This document shows, one piece after another, positions 1-5,905 of a stretch of 27,633 nucleotides of DNA (position 1 is its first letter; the number at the start of each line of letters is the position of its first letter). The DNA comes from a virus. The position numbers and the translations under genes are program-made. The stretch spans positions 1 through 27,633 of the IMG/VR virus record IMGVR_UViG_3300030107_000194. One strand, given 5' to 3'. The notes below the pieces were generated by a model. The model saw nothing but the letters and a program-made list of their open reading frames with translations, was not told the DNA's origin and made no database searches.

Positions 1-327
1 GGTAGAAGTAGGTTTGCAGTAGAAGGTAAAAACTATTTTGGAATAAAAGAATACAATTTATCTGAGCCACACATGAAAGCAAAATTAAGACCTAATGCAG
101 AATGGGGATTGCGTAAATATCATTCTATGTGTGATTCAGTAGAAGATTACATGAACTTGTTATCAACAAGTTATAAATATGAAGAGTTTCAAGAACTATT
201 GTTAATGCAATGGTTTAAGAATGAAGTGGATTTGTTTGCATTAGTTGATACACTATATAACTATGCAGAAAATCCAGAGTACGAAAAAGAAATTAAAAAC
301 CTAATAACAAAATTGGAGGATATGTGA
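1..327 (+). CDS. Glucosaminidase-type peptidoglycan hydrolase (C-terminal part, 5' end outside window)
   Basis: The reading frame is open from base 1 without a start, so this is the last 108 codons of a longer gene; the ATG at 73 is internal. The visible start, SRFAVEGKNYFGIKEY, matches the core of the Bax/FlgJ-like glucosaminidase fold (S-R-F-A-x-E-G-N-N-x-F-G-I). It is followed by the typical W-G-L-R-x-Y segment, an SVEDYMNLL helix and a LVDTLYNYAENPEYEKEI helix. Such enzymes cut the glycan strand of peptidoglycan; here it would be the endolysin or an entry/exit muralytic enzyme. The catalytic glutamate is expected upstream of the window. It shares its stop (TGA 325-327) with the GTG start of the ERF gene. 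It sits on the early strand, apart from the holin on the other strand. Confidence 0.85.
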   Translation, partial: GRSRFAVEGKNYFGIKEYNLSEPHMKAKLRPNAEWGLRKYHSMCDSVEDYMNLLSTSYKYEEFQELLLMQWFKNEVDLFALVDTLYNYAENPEYEKEIKNLITKLEDM

Positions 328-902
328 ATTACGAACCTAGTGAAAAAACAGCACACTACATGGATGAGCCAGAAGAGTCTGTGCCTGTAAAACATGTAAT
401 GCAAGAGAATCATCTTGTAAGAATGCCAAAAACAATAAGCACTGCAATTAATAACATTACAAAAGAAATGCAGATGCTTGGTAAAGATGGCAAGAATGAA
501 TTTCAAAAATATAATTATGCAAGTATTGATAAGTTTTTAGGAACTGTTAATCCTTTAGCAGGTCATTTTGGATTAATAATAACCCAAGATGAAGAGTCGT
601 GTAAAATAATAACAGATACACAGGGAAGGCCGTGGTTAAATATTGTTTATCGTTTTATACTTTCACATAAAGATGGAGACACTTGGCAATACACACCAAG
701 AAGAACCATTTATTGTGAAATGAAAGGTGGGCAAGCAATGGGTGCTGCTCAATCTTATGCCTTAAAACAATTTATGAGAAGTTTATTTCTTATTGCTACA
801 GGTGAGAATGATGATTTAGATAATCAAAATCAAACCTACAACATAAAAAAACCAACAAAAGAAATAAATAAAGAAGGTAAAAATGAAAGGAGAATAGCAT
901 GA
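324..902 (+). CDS. ERF-family single-strand annealing protein
   Basis: 192 aa. It matches the ERF superfamily of phage recombinases, which anneal complementary single strands during recombination-dependent replication and genome circularisation. The family core is clear: a basic N-terminal helix (residues about 33-52), N-E-F-Q-K-Y-N-Y-A-S (about 58-67), and a C-terminal signature GGQAMGAAQSYALKQFMRSL leading into LFLIATGENDDLD (about 139-170). The tail is lysine-rich and probably disordered. The start is GTG at 324 because a strong GGAGG lies 5 bases upstream; it overlaps the lysin stop as GTGA. The downstream SSB-tailed gene overlaps by 4 bases, which fits a recombination pair of annealase plus ssDNA-binding partner. 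Confidence 0.9.
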   Translation: MNYEPSEKTAHYMDEPEESVPVKHVMQENHLVRMPKTISTAINNITKEMQMLGKDGKNEFQKYNYASIDKFLGTVNPLAGHFGLIITQDEESCKIITDTQGRPWLNIVYRFILSHKDGDTWQYTPRRTIYCEMKGGQAMGAAQSYALKQFMRSLFLIATGENDDLDNQNQTYNIKKPTKEINKEGKNERRIA

Positions 903-1177
903 GTAATGCTAAATTTAGAATGCGTTTGTTTAAAAACAAACATAAAGAAGCAGGTGATAAGAAACCACCATACAGTAATAGTAATTTTACTGTGCCAGAA
1001 ACAGTTACACTTGAGGCTGGTAAATCTTATTCGTGTGGATTGTGGAAAGATGAAAATCATGATGCATTAAATTTGCGTGTAGAGGAGAGACAAGAGTTTG
1101 GTGGTAGTGGTCAAAGTGGCATGCCCACACAAGTCCATGAAACGCCACCAGCACCAGAAGAAGATATACCATTTTAG
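899..1177 (+). CDS. Small protein with SSB-like C-terminal tip (putative ssDNA-binding partner)
   Basis: 92 aa, coupled to the ERF gene by an ATGA overlap. The N-terminal 60 residues are basic and contain K-x-R-M-R-L-F-K-N-K, a KPPYSNSNFTV segment and G-K-S-Y-S-C-G-L-W-K, reading like a small beta barrel. A low-complexity linker rich in G, Q, P and T follows, ending in PAPEEDIPF. That end is the acidic tip used by bacterial SSB (…DDIPF) to recruit replication and repair proteins. The layout of a small folded domain, flexible linker and DIPF tip, next to an annealase, argues for an SSB-like or SSB-mimic role. I cannot confirm an OB fold from sequence alone, so DNA binding is inference. Confidence 0.6.
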   Translation: MSNAKFRMRLFKNKHKEAGDKKPPYSNSNFTVPETVTLEAGKSYSCGLWKDENHDALNLRVEERQEFGGSGQSGMPTQVHETPPAPEEDIPF

Positions 1178-1188
1178 CATTGCTAGTA

Positions 1189-1317
1189 ATGAAATGGATT
1201 ATTTTTATTTTACTGTGTGTCTTATTGCTCTGCTCATTATTTATTGGCATTATGGTGTGGGCTATTGGTGAACAGCTTTCTAATCTAATAAAAAAAATTG
1301 AAAAATTACAAAAGTAA
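1189..1317 (+). CDS. Small single-pass membrane protein, 42 aa
   Basis: A short gene starting at ATG 1189 and ending in TAA 1315-1317. The product begins MKWIIFILLCVLLLCSLFIG, a strong hydrophobic segment (residues about 3-27), followed by a basic amphipathic tail (NLIKKIEKLQK). It fills the gap between the SSB-tailed gene and the HNH gene and overlaps the latter by 20 bases. There is no good Shine-Dalgarno, which lowers confidence, but in an otherwise gapless operon a coding membrane segment is more likely than noise. Role unknown: inner-membrane effector, superinfection exclusion or lysis helper are all possible. Confidence 0.5.
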   Translation: MKWIIFILLCVLLLCSLFIGIMVWAIGEQLSNLIKKIEKLQK

Positions 1318-1561
1318 ATTTTTAAAGTATTGGAAATATGGAGATCAAGACTTGCCTCAATGTTGGGGTTGTTATACGCAACCAGCAGTGGATATTCATC
1401 ACCTAAAGGGTCGTGGCATGGGCGGCGATCCTACAGGTGTCAGAGATGATATACGCAATCTCATTCCACTTTGTCGGCAATGTCATACAAAAACAGATAA
1501 TGATAGAGAATACAACGAAAAATTAAAACTAAGAGTAAAAAGATTTGTAGATGGGAACTAA
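1298..1561 (+). CDS. HNH endonuclease
   Basis: 87 aa. Zinc-stabilised HNH fold: first cysteine pair C-W-G-C (about residues 22-25), then the D-I-H-H catalytic pair (about 32-35), the central asparagine in R-N-L-I-P-L-C, and a second knuckle C-R-Q-C-H. HNH nucleases of this small free-standing type nick or cut DNA and in phages serve packaging, homing or recombination. The only start that keeps the full frame is TTG at 1298, within the end of the small membrane gene; it has no strong ribosome-binding site, so the start is uncertain. It overlaps the methyltransferase start by 11 bases. That proximity suggests a joint DNA-processing role but does not prove a restriction-modification pair. Confidence 0.8.
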   Translation: MKNYKSKFLKYWKYGDQDLPQCWGCYTQPAVDIHHLKGRGMGGDPTGVRDDIRNLIPLCRQCHTKTDNDREYNEKLKLRVKRFVDGN

Positions 1562-2651
1562 AATATTAACTGGAAACAATATGGAAAAGTTAAAAGAAAT
1601 AGAATCTGAAAGTATTGATTGTGTTGTTAGTTCTCCTCCTTACTTTGGTTTAAGAGATTATGGAACTGGAACGTGGGAAGGTGGAGATTCTAGTTGTCCT
1701 CATAAAAGATTAACTAAAATTTCTAAAGACACAGCCACTGGTCATGCAGGAATGTATGAACAAGGTCATGTTGTTGGTGATGCTATTTATAAACAAATAT
1801 GTCCAGAATGTGGTGCTAAAAGAGTTGATGATCAATTTGGTTTAGAGGAAACATTAGAAGAGTACATAGAGAAAACAGTATTGTTATTTGAAGAGTTGCG
1901 TAGAGTATTAAAGCCACAAGGCACTGTGTGGTGGAATCTTGGTGATTCTTATGCAAGTAAATCTAGTGCTTTTGGTGGAAGGGGAAAAAATTCTATATTA
2001 AACAATACGTCTTTTGAAGACAAACAAAGAAGAAATACAGTTGTTCCAGAAGGATTAAAAGCAAAAGATTTAATGATGATACCAGCTAGAGTTGCAATTG
2101 CTTTATCAGAAAATGGTTGGTATTTAAGAAGCGAAATAATATGGCATAAACCAAATCCTATGCCAGAGAGTGTAAAAGATAGACCTACATCAGCACATGA
2201 AAAGATATACTTGTTTTCTAAAAACAAAAAGTATTATTATGATTCAGAAGCTATACGAGAAGAGGCTAAAACAAAACCAACTGTAAGAAACAAATCAGCA
2301 GAAGGTTATCAAGCAGATTATCCAAATGGAAAAAGATTTAGTGAAGGTGAAAGAACTTATGGAAATGGTTATGCTAATAAACGTAATGTTTGGACAGTAA
2401 CAACTAAACCTTTTAAAGGTGCACACTTTGCTGTGTTTCCAACAGACTTAATAGAACCTTGTATTAAAGCTGGATGTCCTAAAGGTGGTATAGTTTTAGA
2501 TCCTTTTGGTGGTAGTGGCACAACAGGTTTTGTTGCTAATAATTTAGGTAGGGATGCTATCTTAATAGAACTTAATGAGGAGTATGTAGAGATAGCAAAG
2601 AAAAGAATAGGTGGTGATAACCCTTTATTTTCGGAGGTAGAAGATGGTTAA
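1551..2651 (+). CDS. Beta-class DNA methyltransferase (N4-C or N6-A) with zinc-knuckle insert
   Basis: 366 aa. Catalytic motif IV is S-P-P-Y at residues 28-31, and the AdoMet-binding motif I is D-P-F-G-G-S-G-T-T at 317-325, followed by ELNEEYVEIAKKR. The order IV then I is the beta arrangement; SPPY is common in N4-cytosine enzymes but also occurs in N6-adenine ones, so the modified base is open. Between them is a probable zinc site C49-P-H51 plus C84-P-E-C87-G, an insert seen in several phage methyltransferases. The W-W-N-L-G-D-S-Y segment (about 124-131) and I-I-W-H-K-P-N-P-M-P are further family marks. As the only modification gene here, it may protect phage DNA from host nucleases or from the neighbouring HNH enzyme. 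Confidence 0.92.
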   Translation: MGTKILTGNNMEKLKEIESESIDCVVSSPPYFGLRDYGTGTWEGGDSSCPHKRLTKISKDTATGHAGMYEQGHVVGDAIYKQICPECGAKRVDDQFGLEETLEEYIEKTVLLFEELRRVLKPQGTVWWNLGDSYASKSSAFGGRGKNSILNNTSFEDKQRRNTVVPEGLKAKDLMMIPARVAIALSENGWYLRSEIIWHKPNPMPESVKDRPTSAHEKIYLFSKNKKYYYDSEAIREEAKTKPTVRNKSAEGYQADYPNGKRFSEGERTYGNGYANKRNVWTVTTKPFKGAHFAVFPTDLIEPCIKAGCPKGGIVLDPFGGSGTTGFVANNLGRDAILIELNEEYVEIAKKRIGGDNPLFSEVEDG

Positions 2652-3018
2652 ATATGATGTTGGATTAAATAAGTATGACCCTCATCGTGTAGCAGAGTCT
2701 TATAAGAATGCGATTGTAGAGTATAGGAAAGCACGAAGAGAATATAAAAGTTTAGAAAGACAAAAGGATGAAAAAGAAAAACAACGATATTTGTTTTATA
2801 AGTTTGAATCTTTAGAAAAGCATGGCGTTGAAGATGCAAAAGCAAAAGCAAGAACTGATGAGCAGGTCATTGCTTACAACCAATTAATGGAGGAAAAAGA
2901 AAAAGAATTAGATGAATCATTTGCTGAATTAGAAAGATGTATATGGAAGAAAGACCTTATGCTTGATGCTAATGCAACAGCAAGAAAGGAAATGGAATTA
3001 ACAAGGATGGAAACATGA
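2644..3018 (+). CDS. Coiled-coil protein, unknown function
   Basis: 124 aa, start ATG 2644 with an excellent GGAGG 6 bases upstream, overlapping the methyltransferase stop by 8 bases. The protein is almost entirely charged helix: a long K/E/R-rich stretch (residues about 20-60) and a second E/K-rich helix (about 75-120), predicting a two-segment coiled coil. There is no enzymatic motif or cysteine pair. Its stop overlaps the next start as ATGA. Position inside the recombination/modification operon suggests an accessory DNA-metabolism or scaffolding role, but I do not recognise a family. Confidence 0.75.
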   Translation: MVKYDVGLNKYDPHRVAESYKNAIVEYRKARREYKSLERQKDEKEKQRYLFYKFESLEKHGVEDAKAKARTDEQVIAYNQLMEEKEKELDESFAELERCIWKKDLMLDANATARKEMELTRMET

Positions 3019-3335
3019 ACCAATTAGATATGGAATTTATAAGTCCTATTGAGTCAGATTTTAGAAAGTTTCACAAAGATAATCCAGAGATATATAAGTT
3101 GTTTAAGGAGTTTACTTTTACAGCTATTGGTCGTGGTCATAAAAAATTATCTTCTGAAATGATTATTAATCGTATTCGTTGGGAAACTAATATAATGACA
3201 ACTGATAAAGATTATAAGATTAATAATAATTATAAACCTTTTTATTCTCGTATGTTTATGAGTGAGCATCCAGAGTATGAAAATTTTTTTCACAAACGCA
3301 CATCAAAGGCAGATATGGAGACTTACAATGATTGA
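3015..3335 (+). CDS. Conserved phage protein of unknown function (F-x-K-F-H-K-D-N-P family)
   Basis: 106 aa. It contains a pattern I recognise from many phage and plasmid hypothetical proteins: an N-terminal D-F-R-K-F-H-K-D-N-P-E-I-Y helix, a central M-I-I-N-R-I-R-W-E-T, then D-Y-K-I-N-N-N-Y-K-P-F-Y-S-R-M-F-M and a terminal H-P-E-Y-E-N-F-F-H-K-R. The conserved aromatic/basic residues hint at nucleic-acid contact, but no function is established to my knowledge. It is coupled to the gene before (ATGA) and overlaps the oxygenase start by 8 bases, where its coding sequence supplies the GGAG ribosome-binding site for that gene. Confidence 0.7.
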   Translation: MNQLDMEFISPIESDFRKFHKDNPEIYKLFKEFTFTAIGRGHKKLSSEMIINRIRWETNIMTTDKDYKINNNYKPFYSRMFMSEHPEYENFFHKRTSKADMETYND

Positions 3336-3984
3336 AATACAAACAAAGGAACACGCACCTTTTAGTCCATTACTTATGGAATTTAAAATGCCACAAGAAC
3401 ACATTGATACATTAAATAAATATGGAGATAAAATTTCTGCTGATAAAAAGAAGTCTGAGAAGTTAGATTTTTCTGATAGATTGGTAGGTAATGTAAAACA
3501 AGAACACACTATTGAAGATCACATTTGGCGAGAGGGTAAACCTTCTATGTTTCAATGGGTAGGTGGTTGTGCAAGTTTATATGTACAGTCTCTTTTAAAA
3601 AGAAATAAAAACAGTTTAACATTTAATGAACAAGAACAAAGTGTAATGGACAATGGAATTAAAACTTTAAATGTTTTAAAAAGTTGGTTGGTTAATTCTG
3701 TAGCTGGGGATTTTAATCCTGTGCATCAACATGAGGGAAGGTTATCTTGTGCAGGATGGTTAATGATGCCAGAGTCTATACAAAAAGATGAAGAGAGAGA
3801 GCATGCTGGATGGATTGAATTTATGTATGGGGAAAGTTTATCTATGTTAAATAATAAACATGCAATTAAACCAGAGGTAGGACAAATATTTATGTTTCCT
3901 TCTTGGTTACAGCATTCAGTTTATCCTTTTAGAGGTGATGGCATTAGAAGAAGTATTTCATTTAATTTAGATTTTACGGTGTAA
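3328..3984 (+). CDS. 2OG-Fe(II) oxygenase (TIGR02466 / 2OG-FeII_Oxy_5 type)
   Basis: 218 aa from ATG 3328; I choose this over an in-frame ATG at 3262 because GGAG lies 7 bases before it and the longer version would overlap the previous gene by 74 bases. The double-stranded beta-helix signature is in the C-terminal half: N-P-V-H133-Q-H135 for the first iron ligands, then P-E-V-G-Q-I-F-M-F-P-S-W-L-Q-H196-S-V, and R-S-I-S-F-N, where an arginine near 207-208 would bind 2-oxoglutarate. Enzymes of this type hydroxylate a protein or small-molecule substrate using O2 and 2-oxoglutarate. They are frequent in marine phages, where the substrate is unknown. Confidence 0.88.
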   Translation: MIEIQTKEHAPFSPLLMEFKMPQEHIDTLNKYGDKISADKKKSEKLDFSDRLVGNVKQEHTIEDHIWREGKPSMFQWVGGCASLYVQSLLKRNKNSLTFNEQEQSVMDNGIKTLNVLKSWLVNSVAGDFNPVHQHEGRLSCAGWLMMPESIQKDEEREHAGWIEFMYGESLSMLNNKHAIKPEVGQIFMFPSWLQHSVYPFRGDGIRRSISFNLDFTV

Positions 3985-3986
3985 CC

Positions 3987-4310
3987 ATGAGAAAAACTAT
4001 GACAAAAATGGATGAACGATTTATATCGAAACTTGAATTACATATTATGCACAGAATGTTGAATGGAGAAAAACTTTATGAGTTTTTAGAGGGAGATCGT
4101 TCTACATTTATTGTTGGAAAAGAAAAAAGAGCAACGAGAGTAAGAAAAACATTAGTGTATGGTATGTTTAAAAACAATTTAGTAGAATTAAATTTACGCA
4201 AAACACACAAAGTAGGTAATGTTTATTTTATGGGATTTGCATCTAAGAATAAAAGGGAAATGAAATTAACACCAATAGGTGTACAAATAGCAAAGGAATT
4301 TACTGTATGA
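3987..4310 (+). CDS. Hypothetical protein, basic, possible winged-helix
   Basis: 107 aa, starting 3 bases after the oxygenase stop with only a weak ribosome-binding site. The protein is rich in K and R (EKRATRVRKTLVYGMFKNN, residues about 46-64). The pattern of two helices followed by a strand pair (KVGNVYFMGF) and a last helix starting L-T-P-I-G-V-Q-I-A resembles a winged-helix layout; T-x-x-G-x-x-x-A near the C terminus is common in such domains. I do not recognise the family, so the DNA-binding suggestion is weak. Its end supplies the AAGGA site for the HTH gene and overlaps it (ATGA), hinting that the two act together. Confidence 0.6.
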   Translation: MRKTMTKMDERFISKLELHIMHRMLNGEKLYEFLEGDRSTFIVGKEKRATRVRKTLVYGMFKNNLVELNLRKTHKVGNVYFMGFASKNKREMKLTPIGVQIAKEFTV

Positions 4311-4510
4311 AATATTATAAACCAGTTGATGTTGCTAGTATGTTAAATCTAACAACACAAACATTAATGTTATGGAGAAAGAAAGGGATAGGGCCTGAAT
4401 GGATAAAATTAGGTCAGAATATTGTTCGTTATCCTATGACAAATTTTGATGAGTGGATGAATGACAGGCATAATAAAAGTACACAACAGACAAATAATAG
4501 TACCAGATAG
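4307..4510 (+). CDS. Excisionase/MerR-like helix-turn-helix protein (HTH_17 type)
   Basis: 67 aa. The sequence Y-Y-K-P-V-D-V-A-S-M-L-N-L-T-T-Q-T-L, then W-R-K-K-G-I-G-P-E-W-I-K-L-G, and I-V-R-Y-P-M-T-N-F-D-E-W-M is a standard excisionase-family winged HTH: the DVASML helix, the recognition helix TTQTLMLWRKKG, the GP-W-x-K-x-G wing and the R-Y-x-x-x-x-x-x-W end helix. Such proteins bind and bend DNA as excisionases or small transcription regulators. No integrase is visible in the window, so a regulatory role is a reasonable guess. The last 10 residues are Q/N/T-rich and overlap the next gene. Confidence 0.82.
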   Translation: MKYYKPVDVASMLNLTTQTLMLWRKKGIGPEWIKLGQNIVRYPMTNFDEWMNDRHNKSTQQTNNSTR

Positions 4511-4670
4511 CCTAGATGACGCTGAAATATTCATTGGAAAATGGAAAAAAGCACAAAATAAAGCTATTGAGGAAACAATTAAGTTGACAAATTACAGTAT
4601 AGAAGAGTATAATTTTGATAAATTAGTAGATGAGAAAACAATAAAATATTATGTCGAAGATAATACATAA
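4461..4670 (+). CDS. Hypothetical 69-aa protein
   Basis: Starts at ATG 4461 behind GAGTGG and overlaps the HTH gene by 50 bases in another frame, which is long even for this genome; a later start cannot be excluded. The product is a mixed helix/strand protein (IIVPDSLDDAEIFIGKWKKA, then a K/E-rich helix) without known motifs. A consensus sigma70-type promoter lies within its second half (4584-4613). The sequence thus carries both coding and promoter information, or the real function of the segment is mainly the promoter. The stop is within the first 20 bases of the next gene. Confidence 0.55.
   Translation: MTGIIKVHNRQIIVPDSLDDAEIFIGKWKKAQNKAIEETIKLTNYSIEEYNFDKLVDEKTIKYYVEDNT
4584..4613 (+). 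promoter_or_regulatory. Consensus sigma70-type promoter inside a coding region
   Basis: TTGACA at 4584-4589 and TATAAT at 4608-4613, separated by 18 bases, both hexamers perfect. Transcription would start near 4620 and produce an RNA carrying the 160-aa and 139-aa genes, ending at the hairpin at 5532-5562. Even with high A+T, a 12-of-12 match with allowed spacing is not expected often by chance in a window this size. Activity is inferred. Confidence 0.6.
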
Positions 4671-5133
4671 CATAGAAATTTTAACTGATGGTGGAATAAA
4701 CCCAGAAACAGGTATCCACGAAGAAAAGTTATGGCAATTACATTTTGTAGATCATTCTGAATCTAGAATAATGGGTCGTTCTAAAGTTTTAGAATATCTT
4801 ACAAAAGGAACTGTGCCACCAAAGACAGTTCACTCTTTTAAAAAATGGGATATTACGACTACTCAAGGATCTAGGGTTAGGACTTGGGTTATTGTATATG
4901 ATGATAAGTCTCATGTTCAATTGATCAATAAAGATTTTTATTCACTGGTAACTAATGGTCATAAAGTTGAACAAGAAAAAGAAGAATTGGTGCACAGTTC
5001 CCCTCCCCCTATAGAAAGAAGCAGTCCATTAAATCCTGCTTTGTTTGAAAAAACATCAACAACAACAAAAGAAGAAAGAGAACAAATAGATTCTTTTAGA
5101 GAAAAAGTTATAGAAGATTATAAAGTAGATTGA
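4651..5133 (+). CDS. Hypothetical 160-aa protein with disordered tail
   Basis: ATG 4651 overlaps the previous gene by 20 bases and lies about 30 bases after the expected start of the internal promoter at 4584-4613. Residues 1-105 look like a compact beta-rich domain (HNIEILTDGG, KLWQLHFVD, RVRTWVIVYDDKSHVQL). Residues about 106-160 are a low-complexity S/P/T/E linker (HSSPPPIERSSPLNP) ending in a charged helix. No catalytic motif is visible. With its own promoter and an adjacent terminator it could belong to a separately timed transcript with the following gene. Family unknown. Confidence 0.7.
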   Translation: MSKIIHNIEILTDGGINPETGIHEEKLWQLHFVDHSESRIMGRSKVLEYLTKGTVPPKTVHSFKKWDITTTQGSRVRTWVIVYDDKSHVQLINKDFYSLVTNGHKVEQEKEELVHSSPPPIERSSPLNPALFEKTSTTTKEEREQIDSFREKVIEDYKVD

Positions 5134-5552
5134 TGATTACTCTTTGTTGGGAAGCAGAGAAAATAACGATAACAAAAGAAGAGTTGACTTTGTTGACAAG
5201 ACATGTTAGAGTACCTCAAACATTAAAAGGGAATAACATGTGGAAGTTGATTGATTGTGGAACTTATCCGTGGTTTATTAAAAAATCACATAAGTTTTAT
5301 CATTGTGTCTATGGACTTGATGGTGAATATAAAAAAATTAGAATACAAAACAGTTACATTAAAACAACTGAAAAAGTAAAATACTCATATGTAAAGGATT
5401 GGTTAAGTAATGATGGGTTTGAAAAACATCCATGTACTATAAGTAAAAAAACTTACCAATGGCATAAAAAACAATGGAAAGGTATGAGGCTTACAGTTTT
5501 AATGAAAGAAATATTAAAACAATTAAAAGACAGTAGAGTGGCTAATAGTTAG
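5133..5552 (+). CDS. Hypothetical 139-aa protein, last gene of the + strand arm
   Basis: I start it at ATG 5133, which overlaps the previous stop as TGATG; a TTG one codon earlier (5130) or an internal ATG at 5238 behind AAGGGAA are alternatives. The product is basic and aromatic (W-K-L-I-D-C-G-T-Y-P-W-F, then K-K-S-H-K-F-Y-H-C-V-Y-G), with a lysine-rich C-terminal half (KKTYQWHKKQWKG). This would suit nucleic-acid binding, but no family is recognised. The final codons and the stop lie in the hairpin shared with the convergent gene on the other strand, so the C-terminal sequence is constrained by the terminator. Confidence 0.65.
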   Translation: MITLCWEAEKITITKEELTLLTRHVRVPQTLKGNNMWKLIDCGTYPWFIKKSHKFYHCVYGLDGEYKKIRIQNSYIKTTEKVKYSYVKDWLSNDGFEKHPCTISKKTYQWHKKQWKGMRLTVLMKEILKQLKDSRVANS

Positions 5553-5801
5553 CCATTCTATTTTCTTTATCCAACCTTTTGGAATAACTGTAACTCTTCC
5601 TGCGTAACCTTCTGTTAAGTCAGCTATTAAGACATACTTTTTATCGTCTTCTTTATATAACCAACCAATAGAAACGCAATCAGCTAATACTGCTTTCTTG
5701 TCTATATCTTCATACTCATGCCACCCTGTATCTAAGGCATCATAAGCATCAAGCCAGTGAATACAGACTCTAGGTTTTTTTTCTTTTTCTGGATTTTGCA
5801 T
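5523..5801 (-). CDS. Conserved small phage protein, unknown function
   Basis: 92 aa. It has the layout of a small family seen in many marine phages: V-C-I-H-W-L-D-A-Y-D-A near the start, a W-H-E-Y-E-D-I-D segment, then V-S-I-G-W-L-Y-K-E-D-D-K-K-Y-V-L-I-A-D and R-V-T-V-I-P-K-G-W-I-K-K-I. This predicts an all-beta fold with paired tryptophans; no activity is known to me. The last codons overlap the + strand arm by 30 bases and form the terminator hairpin. There is no strong ribosome-binding site before ATG 5801, so it may be translated by coupling to upstream genes. Last gene of the late strand. Confidence 0.72.
   Translation of the reverse strand: MQNPEKEKKPRVCIHWLDAYDALDTGWHEYEDIDKKAVLADCVSIGWLYKEDDKKYVLIADLTEGYAGRVTVIPKGWIKKIEWLTISHSTVF
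5532..5562. terminator. Bidirectional terminator in the convergent gene overlap
   Basis: A 14-bp stem with two G-T wobbles: arm 5532-5545, 3-base loop TAG (5546-5548), arm 5549-5562. It is flanked by TTCTTTAT on the + side and, read on the - strand, by a T-rich run (GTCTTTTAATTGTTTT). It sits exactly where the + and - transcription units meet, and both genes use it as coding sequence for their C termini. Confidence 0.8.
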
Positions 5802-5817
5802 AATGTTTATAGCTTAT

Positions 5818-5895
5818 CTTATAGGCTGTTTTTCTTTTCTTTCTCATCTTGCCTGTAGGTTTTTTCTTTTTACCTTTACTAACTTGCTTTGGCAT
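5818..5895 (-). CDS. Very short basic peptide, 25 aa (tentative)
   Basis: A short frame between the stop of the 433-aa gene and the start of the 92-aa gene. Product MPKQVSKGKKKKPTGKMRKK plus five residues: almost half lysine/arginine, with no acidic residue. It starts 11 bases after the previous stop, behind a weak AGAG. It exactly fills an otherwise empty 100-base gap, and short K-rich peptides are frequent in this phage (compare 7440-7589 and 22433-22606). Lysine codons in A-rich DNA can also arise by chance, so the call is tentative. Confidence 0.4.
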
Positions 5896-5905
5896 AGATG
5901 CTCTA

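Noticed and set aside
3262-3327. Longer N terminus for the 2OG-Fe(II) oxygenase starting at ATG 3262
   Set aside because: It would overlap the preceding gene by 74 bases and lacks a ribosome-binding site, while ATG 3328 has GGAG at 7 bases and begins where family-like sequence begins.
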